Below, piece by piece: positions 12,266 to 22,463 of a DNA stretch of 64,000 bases. Within the stretch, counting starts at the first letter, position 1. Each line of letters begins with the position of its first letter. The DNA comes from Plasmopara viticola (lineage: Eukaryota; Oomycota; Peronosporomycetes; Peronosporales; Peronosporaceae). Location: assembly GCA_001695595.3 (NCBI GenBank), contig MBPM02000032.1:434001-498000 (forward strand). Reading direction: 5' to 3'. The notes under the pieces are model-generated. The model was not told the DNA's origin and ran no database searches. It saw only the letters and a list, made by a program, of their open reading frames with translations. A program made the position numbers and the translations under genes.

Positions 12266-13382
12266 TCAAGATAGTTGTGTCACGATGTATGCGATGTCCG
12301 GCCGAGCGCAAGTTGTAACATATAGCAGACATCCAATCAGTGAGCGGTATGGTCTTGACTGCATCTTCGAACGCTCAGCTTCTGTGCTTGGTGACTGTGA
12401 TGTTGACAGCTTGAGACCGGACGTACACAAATTGTCGACGTTCTTGGCGTTTTTCTGTTCAAATCGCTCAGCCACGTCGCTAATGTAGCGTGTTTGCTTA
12501 ATCATTAGTGTGGAAGCTGTCATGTCGTGGTCGATATCCGTGAACTTCGCCATACCGAGATCCTCCATCTTGGAAACACCTTTTAGCATCCCCTTGACCT
12601 CTAGAATCTCGTCGCTCGTCTTGGCTGCAATAATCTATTCATCGATATAAAGGCATACGTACATAAAACTTCTTTTACTTTCTTCACGAAGACGTATCGA
12701 TCCGCTCTACAACTTTTAAAATCGTTCTTCTTGAAGACGTGGTCGATCGTCTTGTTCCAAGCGCTTGCAGCTTGTTTGAGTCCGTATATAGCTTTGTTCA
12801 GCTGACATGCAAATCCTTGAGCTCCTTTAACACCAATCGAAACTTCCATGTGAACACGATCCGACAGCACACTGTTGAGAAAGGTGGTGTCGCCGTCCAG
12901 CTGCTCCATTTTGAAGCCGAATACCGCACACACCGCGAGTCCAACTCGAATTGATTCATCTTGGCCTTTGGAGACTAAGTCTCGAAGAAATCCACGCCGT
13001 ATTTCTGCTTAAAACCTCTAGCCACCAATCGTGCTATGTAGCGCACAAAACATCCATTCTGGTTACGCTTCTTAGCAAAGACCCAGCGGCACTCGTTCGT
13101 GCATCCAATTGATTCTCGTCGAACGAGTGTCCATGTTTTGTTTTGGTGATGCGACTGTAATTCGGTGTCCATCGCTTGTCGCCACTGTTCTGCCTCGTCA
13201 CTAGACATTGCCTGCGCATACGTGGTGGGCAAGTCTGATTCTTCACCAAAACTCACAGCGTGAGCGAGAATAGCTTCAGCTATAAGGCCGTCTTCATTAA
13301 TCCTTGCACGCTTTAAAGACGGCGGTCTTTCGCTTCCTTCCAGACTTTCATCGGCATCTGATCCGTTCCCCAACAACAACAT
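12266..13382 (-). pseudogene. Copia reverse transcriptase, broken
   Basis: Two main open pieces (12975-13382 and 12601-12933) plus 12266-12589 carry the RT in order. First comes LPTTYAQAMSSDEAEQWRQA and a WVFAKK.NQNG...ARLVARGFKQ segment. Then comes MEQLDGDTTFLNSVLSDRV and YGLKQAASAWNKTI, then SLIGCLLYVTTCARPDIAY. The catalytic YxDD reads Y-I-D-E followed directly by a TAG at about 12632-12650, so this copy cannot encode active RT. Confidence 0.88.
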
Positions 13383-13717
13383 TGGTTCATGTGTACGCCT
13401 TGAACGTTTATTCGCGGTCGAAATATCAATCGATCTTCCTTAGTGTAGGAGTTTTGCACTCTGTCAGTTAAGAGTGTACTGAGGTCAGTAATCGAAGCAT
13501 CTCGACCCTTGACTCATTTGTGTCGGACTCCTCCTCATTCATTGGAGCATCTAGAATTTCATCTTCTTCTTCTCACTCCATAGGTTCATCTTGATCTTGT
13601 TGGTGTTCTGTCGGCCCGGACACTGCACTTTCATCGTTTTTTTGGTTACGTGTATCACTTTTATTTGATTCAACGGGTGCATCTCATAAATGCCGCCCAC
13701 TTCACGCTAGTCCAGCT

Positions 13718-14311
13718 TCACCGACCGTGATACTTACATCTTGTCTTTCTCCAATCGTAAACTCGGTATCCCTTGGTGTCTTCGGCATAACCGAGGAACA
13801 TGCACTTGAATCTTTTGGCTTCGAGCTTCGTCCTCTTCACTTGATCAACGTGAGCATATCCACGAGACCCAAACACCCTAAGATGATCCATCCGAGATTT
13901 CAATTTGTATCCCAGTATATATGGGGTGTTGTTTGGGTGCATTGCATTAGGAGAGCGGTTGATCAAGTACATCGCAGTGCTTAGTGCCTCTGCCCACCAG
14001 CATGTCGGGACACACTTGTAGTGTAGCATGCTCCGTCCCTTGTCTATAATCGTGCGGCTCATTCGTTCTGCAATTCCGTTTTGTTGGGGACTGTAAAATA
14101 CTGTACGCTGATGTATGATGCCGTTCCGCTGACATAAATTCGTAAATGTCTTGTTGACAAACTCCGTTCCGTTGTCCAAACGCAGGCACTTGATACGAGT
14201 TCCCCATTGATTCTCATGCAGTGCTTTGAACATCTTGATCTTGTCGGCAACTTCACTCTTCTTTAACAGAAAGTAAGCCACCACATATCGAGAATAATCA
14301 TCCAAAGTCAA
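13718..14311 (-). pseudogene. Copia integrase core fragment
   Basis: A reverse-strand open stretch of about 197 residues with the rve integrase core: TLDDYSRYVVAYFL, then RLDNGTEF, then QQNGIAERMSRTI. This gives the second Asp and the Glu of the DDE triad at about the usual spacing. The first Asp region lies upstream in a broken frame (about 14340-14380). The GKR/GPY-like tail FGSRGYAHVDQ follows. The enzyme joins element DNA to the target; this copy is broken. Confidence 0.85.
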
Positions 14312-14684
14312 AATGTATTTAGCACTTCCTTATGAAAGTGTCTTAATGGGTCCCATCACGTCTGTGTGAACTAACTCCAATACACGTGATGTCTTTGTCA
14401 TGGAGGGTTCTAGAAAGGCTTTAATCGTCTGGTTGCCCTTCATGCCTCCACCACACAGGGTCTTGTTTTAGCGCAGGAATACCTTCTGTGGATTGCATAG
14501 TCTTCACCGAAACGTCCTCGCTTCAATGTCTCATACGAGCGTGTCATAACTTCCACTGACTATCAGCTCCCAAGTATTGCACCGATTGTGCCACCTCCTG
14601 CTGGCAAACCATTGTGTAAGCTTTCAAATTTCTTGTTCCAGTTGCCAAAGCTTCGTTCTTGTTCCAAATGATGCACGTAGCACG

Positions 14685-14978
14685 CTAAAACTCCACACTT
14701 AATCCACGTTCGGCAAGCTTTCCCACCGACAGTAGACGTCTGTCAAGTCCAGGGATAAGCAGCACTTCCATCATCGATATGTGTCTTCCATCTAAACCAG
14801 TAAGCTTCATCGATCCAGCTCCTTCGACGCGTAACTTCCTGCCGTCTGGAATTGTTACCTTGACGTCGGCTTTGCGTTGCTTTAAGTCGATCAAGTCACT
14901 TCGGTGAGGGGTCATGTGTGACGTCGCACCACCGTCGATCAGCCAGCTTACTAATTGCTCATCCCCCACAGCAAACAC
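14685..14978 (-). pseudogene. Copia protease fragment
   Basis: An open stretch with WLIDGGATSHMT. It matches the copia aspartic protease site WLLDSGASSHMT of the intact element, but the catalytic D-S/T-G is changed to D-G-G. Downstream MEVLLIPGLDRRLLSVGKL matches the protease C-terminal region (VLHVQKLDRKLLSVPAL in the intact element). The altered triad and the frame breaks on both sides indicate loss of function. Confidence 0.82.
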
Positions 14979-15037
14979 TGCATCATTTTTGCTAGAACGG
15001 TTTCCGAAACGGTTCTAAACAGCTAGGCAGTCTTGTT

Positions 15038-15745
15038 TTAAATGACCAGTCTGGTCACAATTGAAGCATTTCCCCCAAAAATCGCCGCCCTTGCGTGGCG
15101 CGTAACACTTGCGACGACTTCCTCGTCTGTCCTTGATCCGTCCATCATTGTCTGTGGCTCGAAACGCTTTTCCTTTGCTTCCTTCTTCTGTAGTCTGTCT
15201 GACTCCTTCAACAGCTTCCTTTTGACTTTAATCAGAGTGATGTTCCTGGCGTTTTCCACGATACAAGATATAATCTCATATTCTGCCGGCAATCTGCTCA
15301 GAAGCACCACTAGCTGTCTTGATTCATCCACCGGCTCTCCCGTCGTCTGGAGTCCCACGACCAGCTCATCGAACGCGCCCAGATGTTTCACCATGCGAGT
15401 GCCACTCTCCATCTTAAACTCATGAAGGCGCCGTGTCATCGTGACACGGTTGTGTAGGGTGGAACGATTGTAAAAATCGCGAAGCGTTTCGCATGCCTCC
15501 AAGGCACGAGTAGCAGACCGAATCTTGGTCTGGTATAGAATCTCGACGCCGTGGGCAATTATACCTAATGCCTTGACGTCATTCACGAGCCACGTCTCCG
15601 TTATTTCGTTCTCGTCCTTCGCGCCCATAGTGTGCCCCAAAAGCCCTTTTCTTGCGAGGGCCATCCTCATGTTGAACTCCCAATGGTAGTAATTACCATC
15701 TCCTAGAAAGGACTTCGGTGCGCTTGGTAGTCATGGCGGTGAACG
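15038..15745 (-). pseudogene. Copia Gag with zinc knuckle, frameshifted
   Basis: The main open part is 15038-15670. The true N-terminus starts further upstream, where GDGNYYHWEFN (about 15673-15705) matches SDDNYFLWEFN of the intact element's Gag in another frame. UBN2-type Gag features follow. A CX2CX4HX4C knuckle, CFNCDQTGHLKQDC, lies at about 15027-15070, just before a stop. Gag forms the particle and binds RNA. This copy is non-functional. Confidence 0.85.
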
Positions 15746-15782
15746 TGTGGTGAAGCGAGGCTGTTGTTTGCGGCTGTTAATC

Positions 15783-15928
15783 TGTTGAGAAGATGGCAAA
15801 AACTGAAGTGAATATATTCATCTTGACCAATGAACGGCTTCCATATGTAATTACTAACTGTGACGTACTGGTACATACTGTGACGCCATCCACCTGTTTA
15901 ACATGCATTCAGCGATGTAAATTTCACA
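15783..15928 (-). repeat. 5' LTR of the decayed copia element
   Basis: Starts TGTTGAGAAGATGG and ends ATTTCACA on the plus strand. It is the partner of 11522-11669, with roughly 13% difference by hand alignment. Flanked outside by AATAT. Confidence 0.88.
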
Positions 15929-16309
15929 AATATATACAGCTTTTTGTGTGGCGCAATGAAATAATAGACTGATGAAATTCGACATTCTTGTGGTCATTCA
16001 ATTTGCTTACGCATGTTATCGCTCTTTTTACGTTTATCGTAATAACAGACAGAATACCGTAAATTATCGGTAGTGCGTAAAAAATCAAGCCTAATGACAC
16101 TCGTCTTATTGTACGATATTGCAAAGGCGAAGAAAGGGCTGTTGCTACAAACAACCACAACTAAAGGGGCTTCGCTTGCATCGCGGTTATAGAATAATAT
16201 ATCAAAAATTAGTTATCGGTTGCCACGTTAAGCGCTGAAGAAAACGATTATTACTACTTAATACACTGCTAGTGCAGCTTGACCGCTCTGTCCGCAAGTA
16301 GTGAGGGGT
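15929..16309. other. Effector upstream region, continuation of copy A
   Basis: Continues the block interrupted by the copia insertion: 15934-16075 matches 58640-58785 of copy B. No gene seen. The stretch 16265-16309 belongs to a conserved effector upstream block also seen at about 32080-32112. Confidence 0.5.
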
Positions 16310-16324
16310 CTTTATCGGTCTGGA
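16310..16324 (+). promoter_or_regulatory. Conserved upstream element CTTTATCGGTCTGGA
   Basis: CTTTATCGGTCTGGA lies 233 bp before the ATG of the truncated effector at 16543. The identical 15-mer occurs at 32113-32127, and close variants occur at 31402-31420 (-), 38250-38270 (-) and 43761-43776 (+). Each is about 230-310 bp before an effector start. Likely a regulatory site or simply ancestral promoter sequence. Confidence 0.45.
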
Positions 16325-16542
16325 GACGAGGAGAGCTGATCAATCAATACCAGCCAATGTTTCGTTGTATGTAGCAATGAATTACTAGCTGAAGATAATG
16401 CCGGTTTTGCGATTCGCTAGAGTAATTTAAACATGTTTTTACAGGTGGCCTAAGTACTGAACAAGTATTTGAACTCTAATAAACTCGTACGCAAAAGGAG
16501 ACTTTACCCTTCCATTCTTTAATCACCCAAGCAAATTCAAAA

Positions 16543-16670
16543 ATGCGTCTTTGTGGCATTGGCCTAGCACTCCTACCCATTTCCTATTTTTTGCACAAGC
16601 CGACACTTCTGCGAATGCGACAGCGTCCCACGCACCCTCAGAAGATTTTGATACTTTTTCTCTCATTTTT
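16543..16670 (+). pseudogene. Truncated effector, signal-peptide end only
   Basis: ATG CGT CTT TGT GGC starts a sequence nearly identical to the start of the broken effector at 59385. A frameshift appears within the signal peptide, seen as CACAAGCCGACACTTCTGCGAATGCGACAGC in shifted frame, and similarity ends at about 16670 soon after the segment matching SEDF. Sequence leading into an inverted repeat follows. CCATTCTTTAATC (16512-16524) may be its initiator. A dead 5' remnant left where copy A meets the inverted copy. Confidence 0.72.
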
Positions 16671-16960
16671 TGAAGTTATTTGAAGCGACAGCCTTTCCCT
16701 CGTTTTGAAAATAACAATCACTGCTTCCGCAATATCGTATTGCTGCTACAATGAGACGGTCGCATAATATAAACCCATCAGGCTTGCTTTCTTACGCTAT
16801 CGATATCTAACGGTATTTTGTCTATTCTTATAGAGGTAAAAGAGTAATTACATGAAGCAAGGGCGTAAACAATGCAAATGTGTTTATGCTAAACCAAAGT
16901 TTTTCTAGTTTCATAAGCCTTTTCTTCCGCAAAAATTCATTCATCATCGCGTCAGACTTA
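16671..16960. other. AT-rich junction, nothing recognised
   Basis: Lies between the truncated effector and the inverted copy of the spacer. No open frame or motif of note was seen. Confidence 0.4.
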
Positions 16961-19900
16961 CAAAGATTACACTTAAAATGCTTTAACAGAGACCTTTATA
17001 TAATGTCGGTGCTTTAAAACACCGATAACATTAAAAGAGACATGACAACGACAGTGACAGAAGTGACCCTGCTGCAAATCTTTATATACGCTTGCGCAAA
17101 TGTATGTACGGCTAAGTCTGCGCCCACTGACTTAAAATGATATGGGAGAGTTTCAAGAGAGAGGCGCGAACTGCAAATTGTTTTTTTGCGCGTTTCACGC
17201 AACCGTATCACTAACGTACGAGTGGTAATTTTCCGAGTCTATTTTTAATGACAAATCAAAACAAGTTCTGCTTTTATGTGCACAAAGTTTTATTTAATAT
17301 CGTTAGAAAAGTGCTCATTATTTCGACACGAATATTACGACAAAAAAAAGCAAATAATTTATAGAAGTACAAAGTAGAGTTTACGATATCAACCTCTCTT
17401 TTCGTTCTCTGTATGTCTCTGAGAGCGGTATCTTTCAATAGGTCGGCACTTGTGCCTTATGAATATACATTCGATTGCTCCAAAACAAAATACTCCCGGA
17501 GCAAGACGCACGGAGTGTTGACCGCGATTAATGGCACTTTTCTTTGGGATGATATACACCGACTAGGTCGAGTACGCTTTACATAGTACATACCATCCTG
17601 TTGTTTTGCACTATAAATTCGCACCAGTACAGGATAAAAGCCAAACTTATCTCATAGGTGTTCACGATGCGACAAGTGCCATGGAGTTGTCCGACACAAA
17701 ATATCGGCGTGAAACGAAAAGACTATTCTGTCTCCCCTCGTGAGTTGCACGGAAGTTAATGTTGGTAAAATCACAATCTTATACGTCAATATCACTGCCA
17801 TGCTTCGCGATGTTTTGTTTATGAAACCAAGTCAATTCTATAATGCTCACTTACTTGAGATGGTAGCGCGGATCATAAGAGCGTGCCGTACCGGTTATAA
17901 TACGGAACAGGTGAGTCTTTATGATTTAAAATTCTCTTCAAGTACTAATTGTTTATTTACTTGCCTTCTGGGCAAGCAAAGGTAAGACGTGGGTGTCCTC
18001 TGTAGGTCAAGTGACCATTACTTCAGAGATGCCATTAAGTTTATAGTACATTGTAAGCTCAGCCTCGGACATTTTTTCCATCTCAAATAGAAAACTTACT
18101 TGTTGGCTATGCTCAATGCATATTATGTCTCTAAGCTTTGTTGGTCTCTCCTTTTCGATGTAGCCAGAAGCTTATGGTCTTAAAGTCTACTTCTGGCCCT
18201 TCTGTACGCTTTTTTCTACTTAATAGGCACCTTGCGTTACTGTCTTTCCTATCAATAGATCAACACTCCCAAAGTGACTTGTGGCTTTGAAGCGTCAATC
18301 TTGCCGTACCTGGCTTGGTACCATTGTACCGACATCGAAATGTCCAGTAATGGAGCATTACAACGCAGCGACACGCTCAAAGGAATGTGTTCAGCTGTAT
18401 GCGCACCTAAAAAAGAGCACTCTATATGACTAGACTATATATTGCATGACAAACAGCAAATGCTGTACACTACAAGCGTTCCTTTAAAAGCACACATTCA
18501 TGCTTAATTTCGCCTGTCAAACCTAAGGTAAAAATACTTCGCACAGTTTACAGCGAAGTTTGAGTTGCTCAATGTAAAAGTGCAAGTTTACGTACGTCTA
18601 TAAGATTTTACCTTGATTCCTTAGCTAAAGTCTTCTAAATAACTTATGGTACACGGCAAGTGCTGGTTTGGTAAGTCATTTTCCAAGTGTCCATATGCAA
18701 CTCAACGTGTAGTGGTACATGTAATGCAATACTGTCTCAACGCGAGGCCGTCTAAGCCACTTATGGTAGGTAGTAGCGAGCGCTATTTTTAAAGAGCACT
18801 ATTCCGTGTCTACCCGAAGATTTCACTTTGTCTTCTTCTCTCTCTTCACCAGTGGTGTACATTTCTTCAATTTCGATTCTTGACACATCGACCATCCGAG
18901 CCAAAAGCTTTTCTGCTTTCTATTTAATGACTCTTTTTGCCTGCGCGAAGAGCAAAGCCAACGGCTCCCAAGTCGAATTTATGGTAGAGTTAGGCTCAAG
19001 ATCATCCAAACAACGCTCAACGTTGTCAAAACTGAGGAATTTCACGTCTATATCCACCCTTGTCTATGTCGCAAAGTAATAAGTAATGATTTCATCCAAA
19101 GGTCTTAAAGAGCCTCAGCATATAAAACGTTTCTTCGACAGCAACGTTTAAGCAAACGTTTCGAGTATTTGATCAACGCTTGTGACCCGATTTGTATTGT
19201 CCATCGTCTTTCGAAAACATTTGAATGGTTTTAACACCATTGAAGCCAGGCTGTTCGTAGGATTTGTGAAATTGAAGCCGGAGCTCTTCGGGGCCAGACT
19301 TTGCAAAACAATGACTTTTTCTTGAAGCTGACCCGAGTTTAATTAATCCGCATCTTGTATGCGTTGAATTTTTTTTTTGCTTTATGTCAAACAGCTGGTT
19401 GACCAACTGTTTTTTATATTTACATCTACATGCGCTCAACGCAGAAATATTTTATAAAGTATTATTATCATCAAAAACAAAATTTTGAAATTTTTTCATT
19501 GTTGACCAGTAGATCTGAGGTCTACATAGTATTCATTGCTAACGCTGAACTCGTACGCTATGGCCCGGAGCTGTAAACTTTTCCCTACCGTTTCCGCATA
19601 GAAGGATGTTCACCAAGTTTCCGAATAAATACTTGAATCGATACGTGAAATTTCAGCGCTAAGAAATATTCAAGAGGTCGATTCTTGGTGAAGGCACAAG
19701 CTTCTTACAATTCAGAGCACATGCTTATTTATAGTGCGTGAGCATTACGCGCATATTCGCCGTAAGATTGTGCTAAACCTTTCGAGCAAAGTAACATTTG
19801 ATCCTTGCAGTCCTCAATTCAGATGCGCATACCGCTTAGCGCCATGACCTGCATCGATCGGGTTGTAGTCTTTTAAAAGGTACAGATTTGCTGTCAAGAG

Positions 19901-20720
19901 AGTGGTTAGACATCTCGCGGAACCGCGTATTGCGTCGGTACGAATCACACAGCCCTGTGCTCGTGACATCGACAACAGAACCCATCCCATGAATATAACA
20001 ATTTTGTCGCCTTTGGCCTTGTCTCCGATTAATGAGATTAATTGACAATGTTAAAGGCCTCTTTGCAGCCTTAGTGATAAAAAAATAGGTAAGTGTGAAC
20101 CAGATTACACGTGTCACTCCTAGTTAAATGATCGCTTAAAAGTGGAGGCGCTTGTGGACGACTGGCCGAGAGAAAACGATAGGCGCACCTCCACGATGGA
20201 GCTAAAGACTCTTCCAGCGTCTTTCTTGCGTGAGTAGATGTCTGGCGAAGCAAGTGTGTGAAACGCAGCTTTTGAACAGGCAACAGTCTATCACATGATT
20301 TTTGATATCACAAGACGTCGGCACGTGGGTTTTTTGATAACGAGGTCATCTATCATGACAAATCATTTTCTGCGCCCATTGTGTAGTGCGAGACAAACAC
20401 AAACGACAGCAGCTGACTGTTGTGGTGATAATTCGATCGAGCTTCGACATTTAATCCTTGCGGCCCTCAAAATTTAAAATAAGTACTAGTTGAAAATAGA
20501 GCTTAACAGGACAAAGGTTGCAAAAAGCATTAAGGCCAGCTCGTATACGATTGAAAAGACGCTACGTAGAGCAACACTGAGCAAAAATATACAGTTTTAT
20601 ATCCACCCACCGCATTTCTCATTCGACATTCCTATCAGCACCAATCTCTTGAATTGTTTGTCATCGCTTTACTACGAAACTACAAAGTCGAGTCTTGGAA
20701 AATGACTTTCTCTACTTTTG
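16960..20720 (-). repeat. Inverted copy of the spacer block (copy C)
   Basis: The reverse complement aligns with about 7790-11540. Examples are 17055-17120 against 11410-11490, 17490-17600 against 10900-11000, 18860-19070 against 9400-9640, and 20100-20460 against 8040-8460. Together with copy A it makes a long inverted repeat around the decayed copia element. No gene is supported; short open frames are not shared with the other copies. Confidence 0.7.
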
Positions 20721-22271
20721 AAAAAGTGAGAAGATCGTTGAAGGCTTTTGTTAACATAAACGAATTAGCTGTGAGACACAACCTTACCAAAAAAATCACA
20801 ACAGGGGAATTAAGATGGATTTAGATAGGATGTGTTTTCAGTGTTTGTTACAAAGAACAAGGGCAATGGTATACGGAGCACAACAACTATTGGAATAAGC
20901 TGTCAATGGCCGATAGATGAGGAGCGCGCTTTGCAGCAAACTTCTTAAAGGACTTGAAGTTGACATGTGGCGAGCATTCTGGACATGATGCCGCCTATGA
21001 CTTCGCAGTCGATGCGGTCAAGCGGACGCTAGATACTGAGAGAATGGCCACCATTTCTACGATGACCAAAGCTGGCGCACCCCTCGTATTGTCCTCGCCA
21101 CACTTCCTGTTTTTGTCTTTGATCTTTTTAACAGCCTAAAAATATAGCTTGCACGTAAGCTATGTATTAAGCCCGAAGCTCTTTGAGGCTAGGCCTCACC
21201 GACCCTAGTGTCTTCTTAAGACTTGACAGGGATTAGTACTTTCCTCGCCTATCGGGTGTTCTCACTTCTCCGCTACATGCTAAATAGGTGAATTTTTTTT
21301 AATCGAAACATCTTTGCGTTAGTGGCGCACAAAAATTTCACTAAATTTACCAAAATCAAGCATTGGCGAAAGATTCTTTTTATACCAATTATCGGGGGCC
21401 GACACTCACTCCATTACCAAAGCTGGTCTTAGAAACCGGTTTCTCTACGGGCCTTGACCCGATCATGTGGCTTGGTGAAATGGTCGCTCGACCCTTGACC
21501 CAGACGCTCAAAAAAGGCGACAGCCCTGCTAACGCGCATATAAACGTACAAGTATGACAATTTAAAGTGTTGGACTCCCCGAGTTTACGTCTATTGAATT
21601 GTATCTCACAAATGGGTCAGACAGCTGCCTGCAAACAATGCTAAAGATAGCTTTGTCCCCTAGTTCTGAATTTTTTGGACATTTCACTTGAAAAAGATTT
21701 TTTAATCTAAGATATACAGTAAAGCTTTAAGCGTGGTAGGGATGGTGAAGGGAAGTACTCTAATCGGGTACAAGCCACAGTGCCATTACAATTCGACGCA
21801 AAGTCATATATGAATATTGATCCGGTTTTCCACGACCGTGAGATCGCACTGACGTTTTAAGAAAGTGTCGCTTATAGATGCCTGGCTTTGCTGTGCGTGA
21901 ACTAGATGATCTGAGACCATCGCCATGGCCTGCATCTTTCGGGTACTATTCTACTGGGAGTCTTTTTGTCGGATATACCGTTCATAGATTGGGTAAGCTT
22001 TTCATAGATCGGCGACTTGAGGCTTGGCTCACTGTGCTGGTGAGTTTGGTCACCAGGTATCTCGTTAAGACATACCGAGTTAGTCGTTGTGGCCATTACT
22101 TTCTTATTCTTACTAACGGTGACTCCAATGAGAAAGAAACCGAAGTCGAATCTATGCCCTCAAAAAGTTCGGCTTCACGCGTTCTTTAAGGGATATTTCG
22201 CGTGGCCAGTAAGTCTGATGACAATTATGGTACCTTTTGGGCGTACCCTCCGGTGTGGGAGTGTACTTAAC
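20721..22271. other. Spacer before the young copia element, nothing recognised
   Basis: About 1.5 kb. The stretch 20945-21140 has an open frame (60 residues, GC-richer than its surroundings) and 21878-22189 has one of 103 residues. Neither shows a motif I can name. Parts near 22190-22260 resemble 29405-29470. Probably relic sequence. Confidence 0.4.
22267..22271. repeat. Target-site duplication TTAAC, left
   Basis: TTAAC directly before the left LTR, repeated at 26971-26975 directly after the right LTR. This is the 5-bp duplication expected for copia integration. Confidence 0.9.
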
Positions 22272-22451
22272 TGTAACGGCCTCTAATTGGGTGTCCCACA
22301 GTATGTGCCAACTTGACATATAAGAGAAATAGTCACATTCTAGAATATCGAGACAGAAGAACACGTGGCTACAAGTGAGTAAGAGCCTATAGTTTGCTTT
22401 ATTCCTATGAATTTACTTTCCATTTTGCACTGCGACAATCACATTGTTATA
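22272..22451 (+). repeat. 5' LTR (180 bp)
   Basis: Starts TGTAACGGCCTC and ends CATTGTTATA; identical to 26791-26970. It should hold the promoter and the start and end of the R region, but I see no clear TATA box. Confidence 0.96.
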
Positions 22452-22463
22452 GGTTATGAGCCC
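22452..22463 (+). promoter_or_regulatory. Primer-binding site, initiator tRNA-Met anticodon region
   Basis: GGTTATGAGCCC follows the 5' LTR directly. Its complement GGGCTCATAACC matches the anticodon stem-loop of eukaryotic initiator tRNA-Met. This suggests priming by a half-tRNA, as known for Drosophila copia, rather than by the tRNA 3' end. The ATG of gag-pol (22456-22458) lies inside this site. Confidence 0.75.

Larger units (their letters stand above)
11522..15928 (-). mobile_element. Decayed Ty1/copia retrotransposon
   Basis: A 4.4-kb reverse-strand element bounded by two LTRs of 148 and 146 bp (TGTTGAG...ACA). The flanking 5-mers AAAAT (11517-11521) and AATAT (15929-15933) fit a 5-bp target duplication with one change. 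Internal order on the reverse strand is gag, zinc knuckle, protease, integrase, RT and RNase H, which is the copia order. All parts carry frameshifts or stops. The two LTRs differ at roughly 19 of 148 sites by hand count, so it is an old insertion. Copy B has an uninterrupted site at about 58638. Confidence 0.92.
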
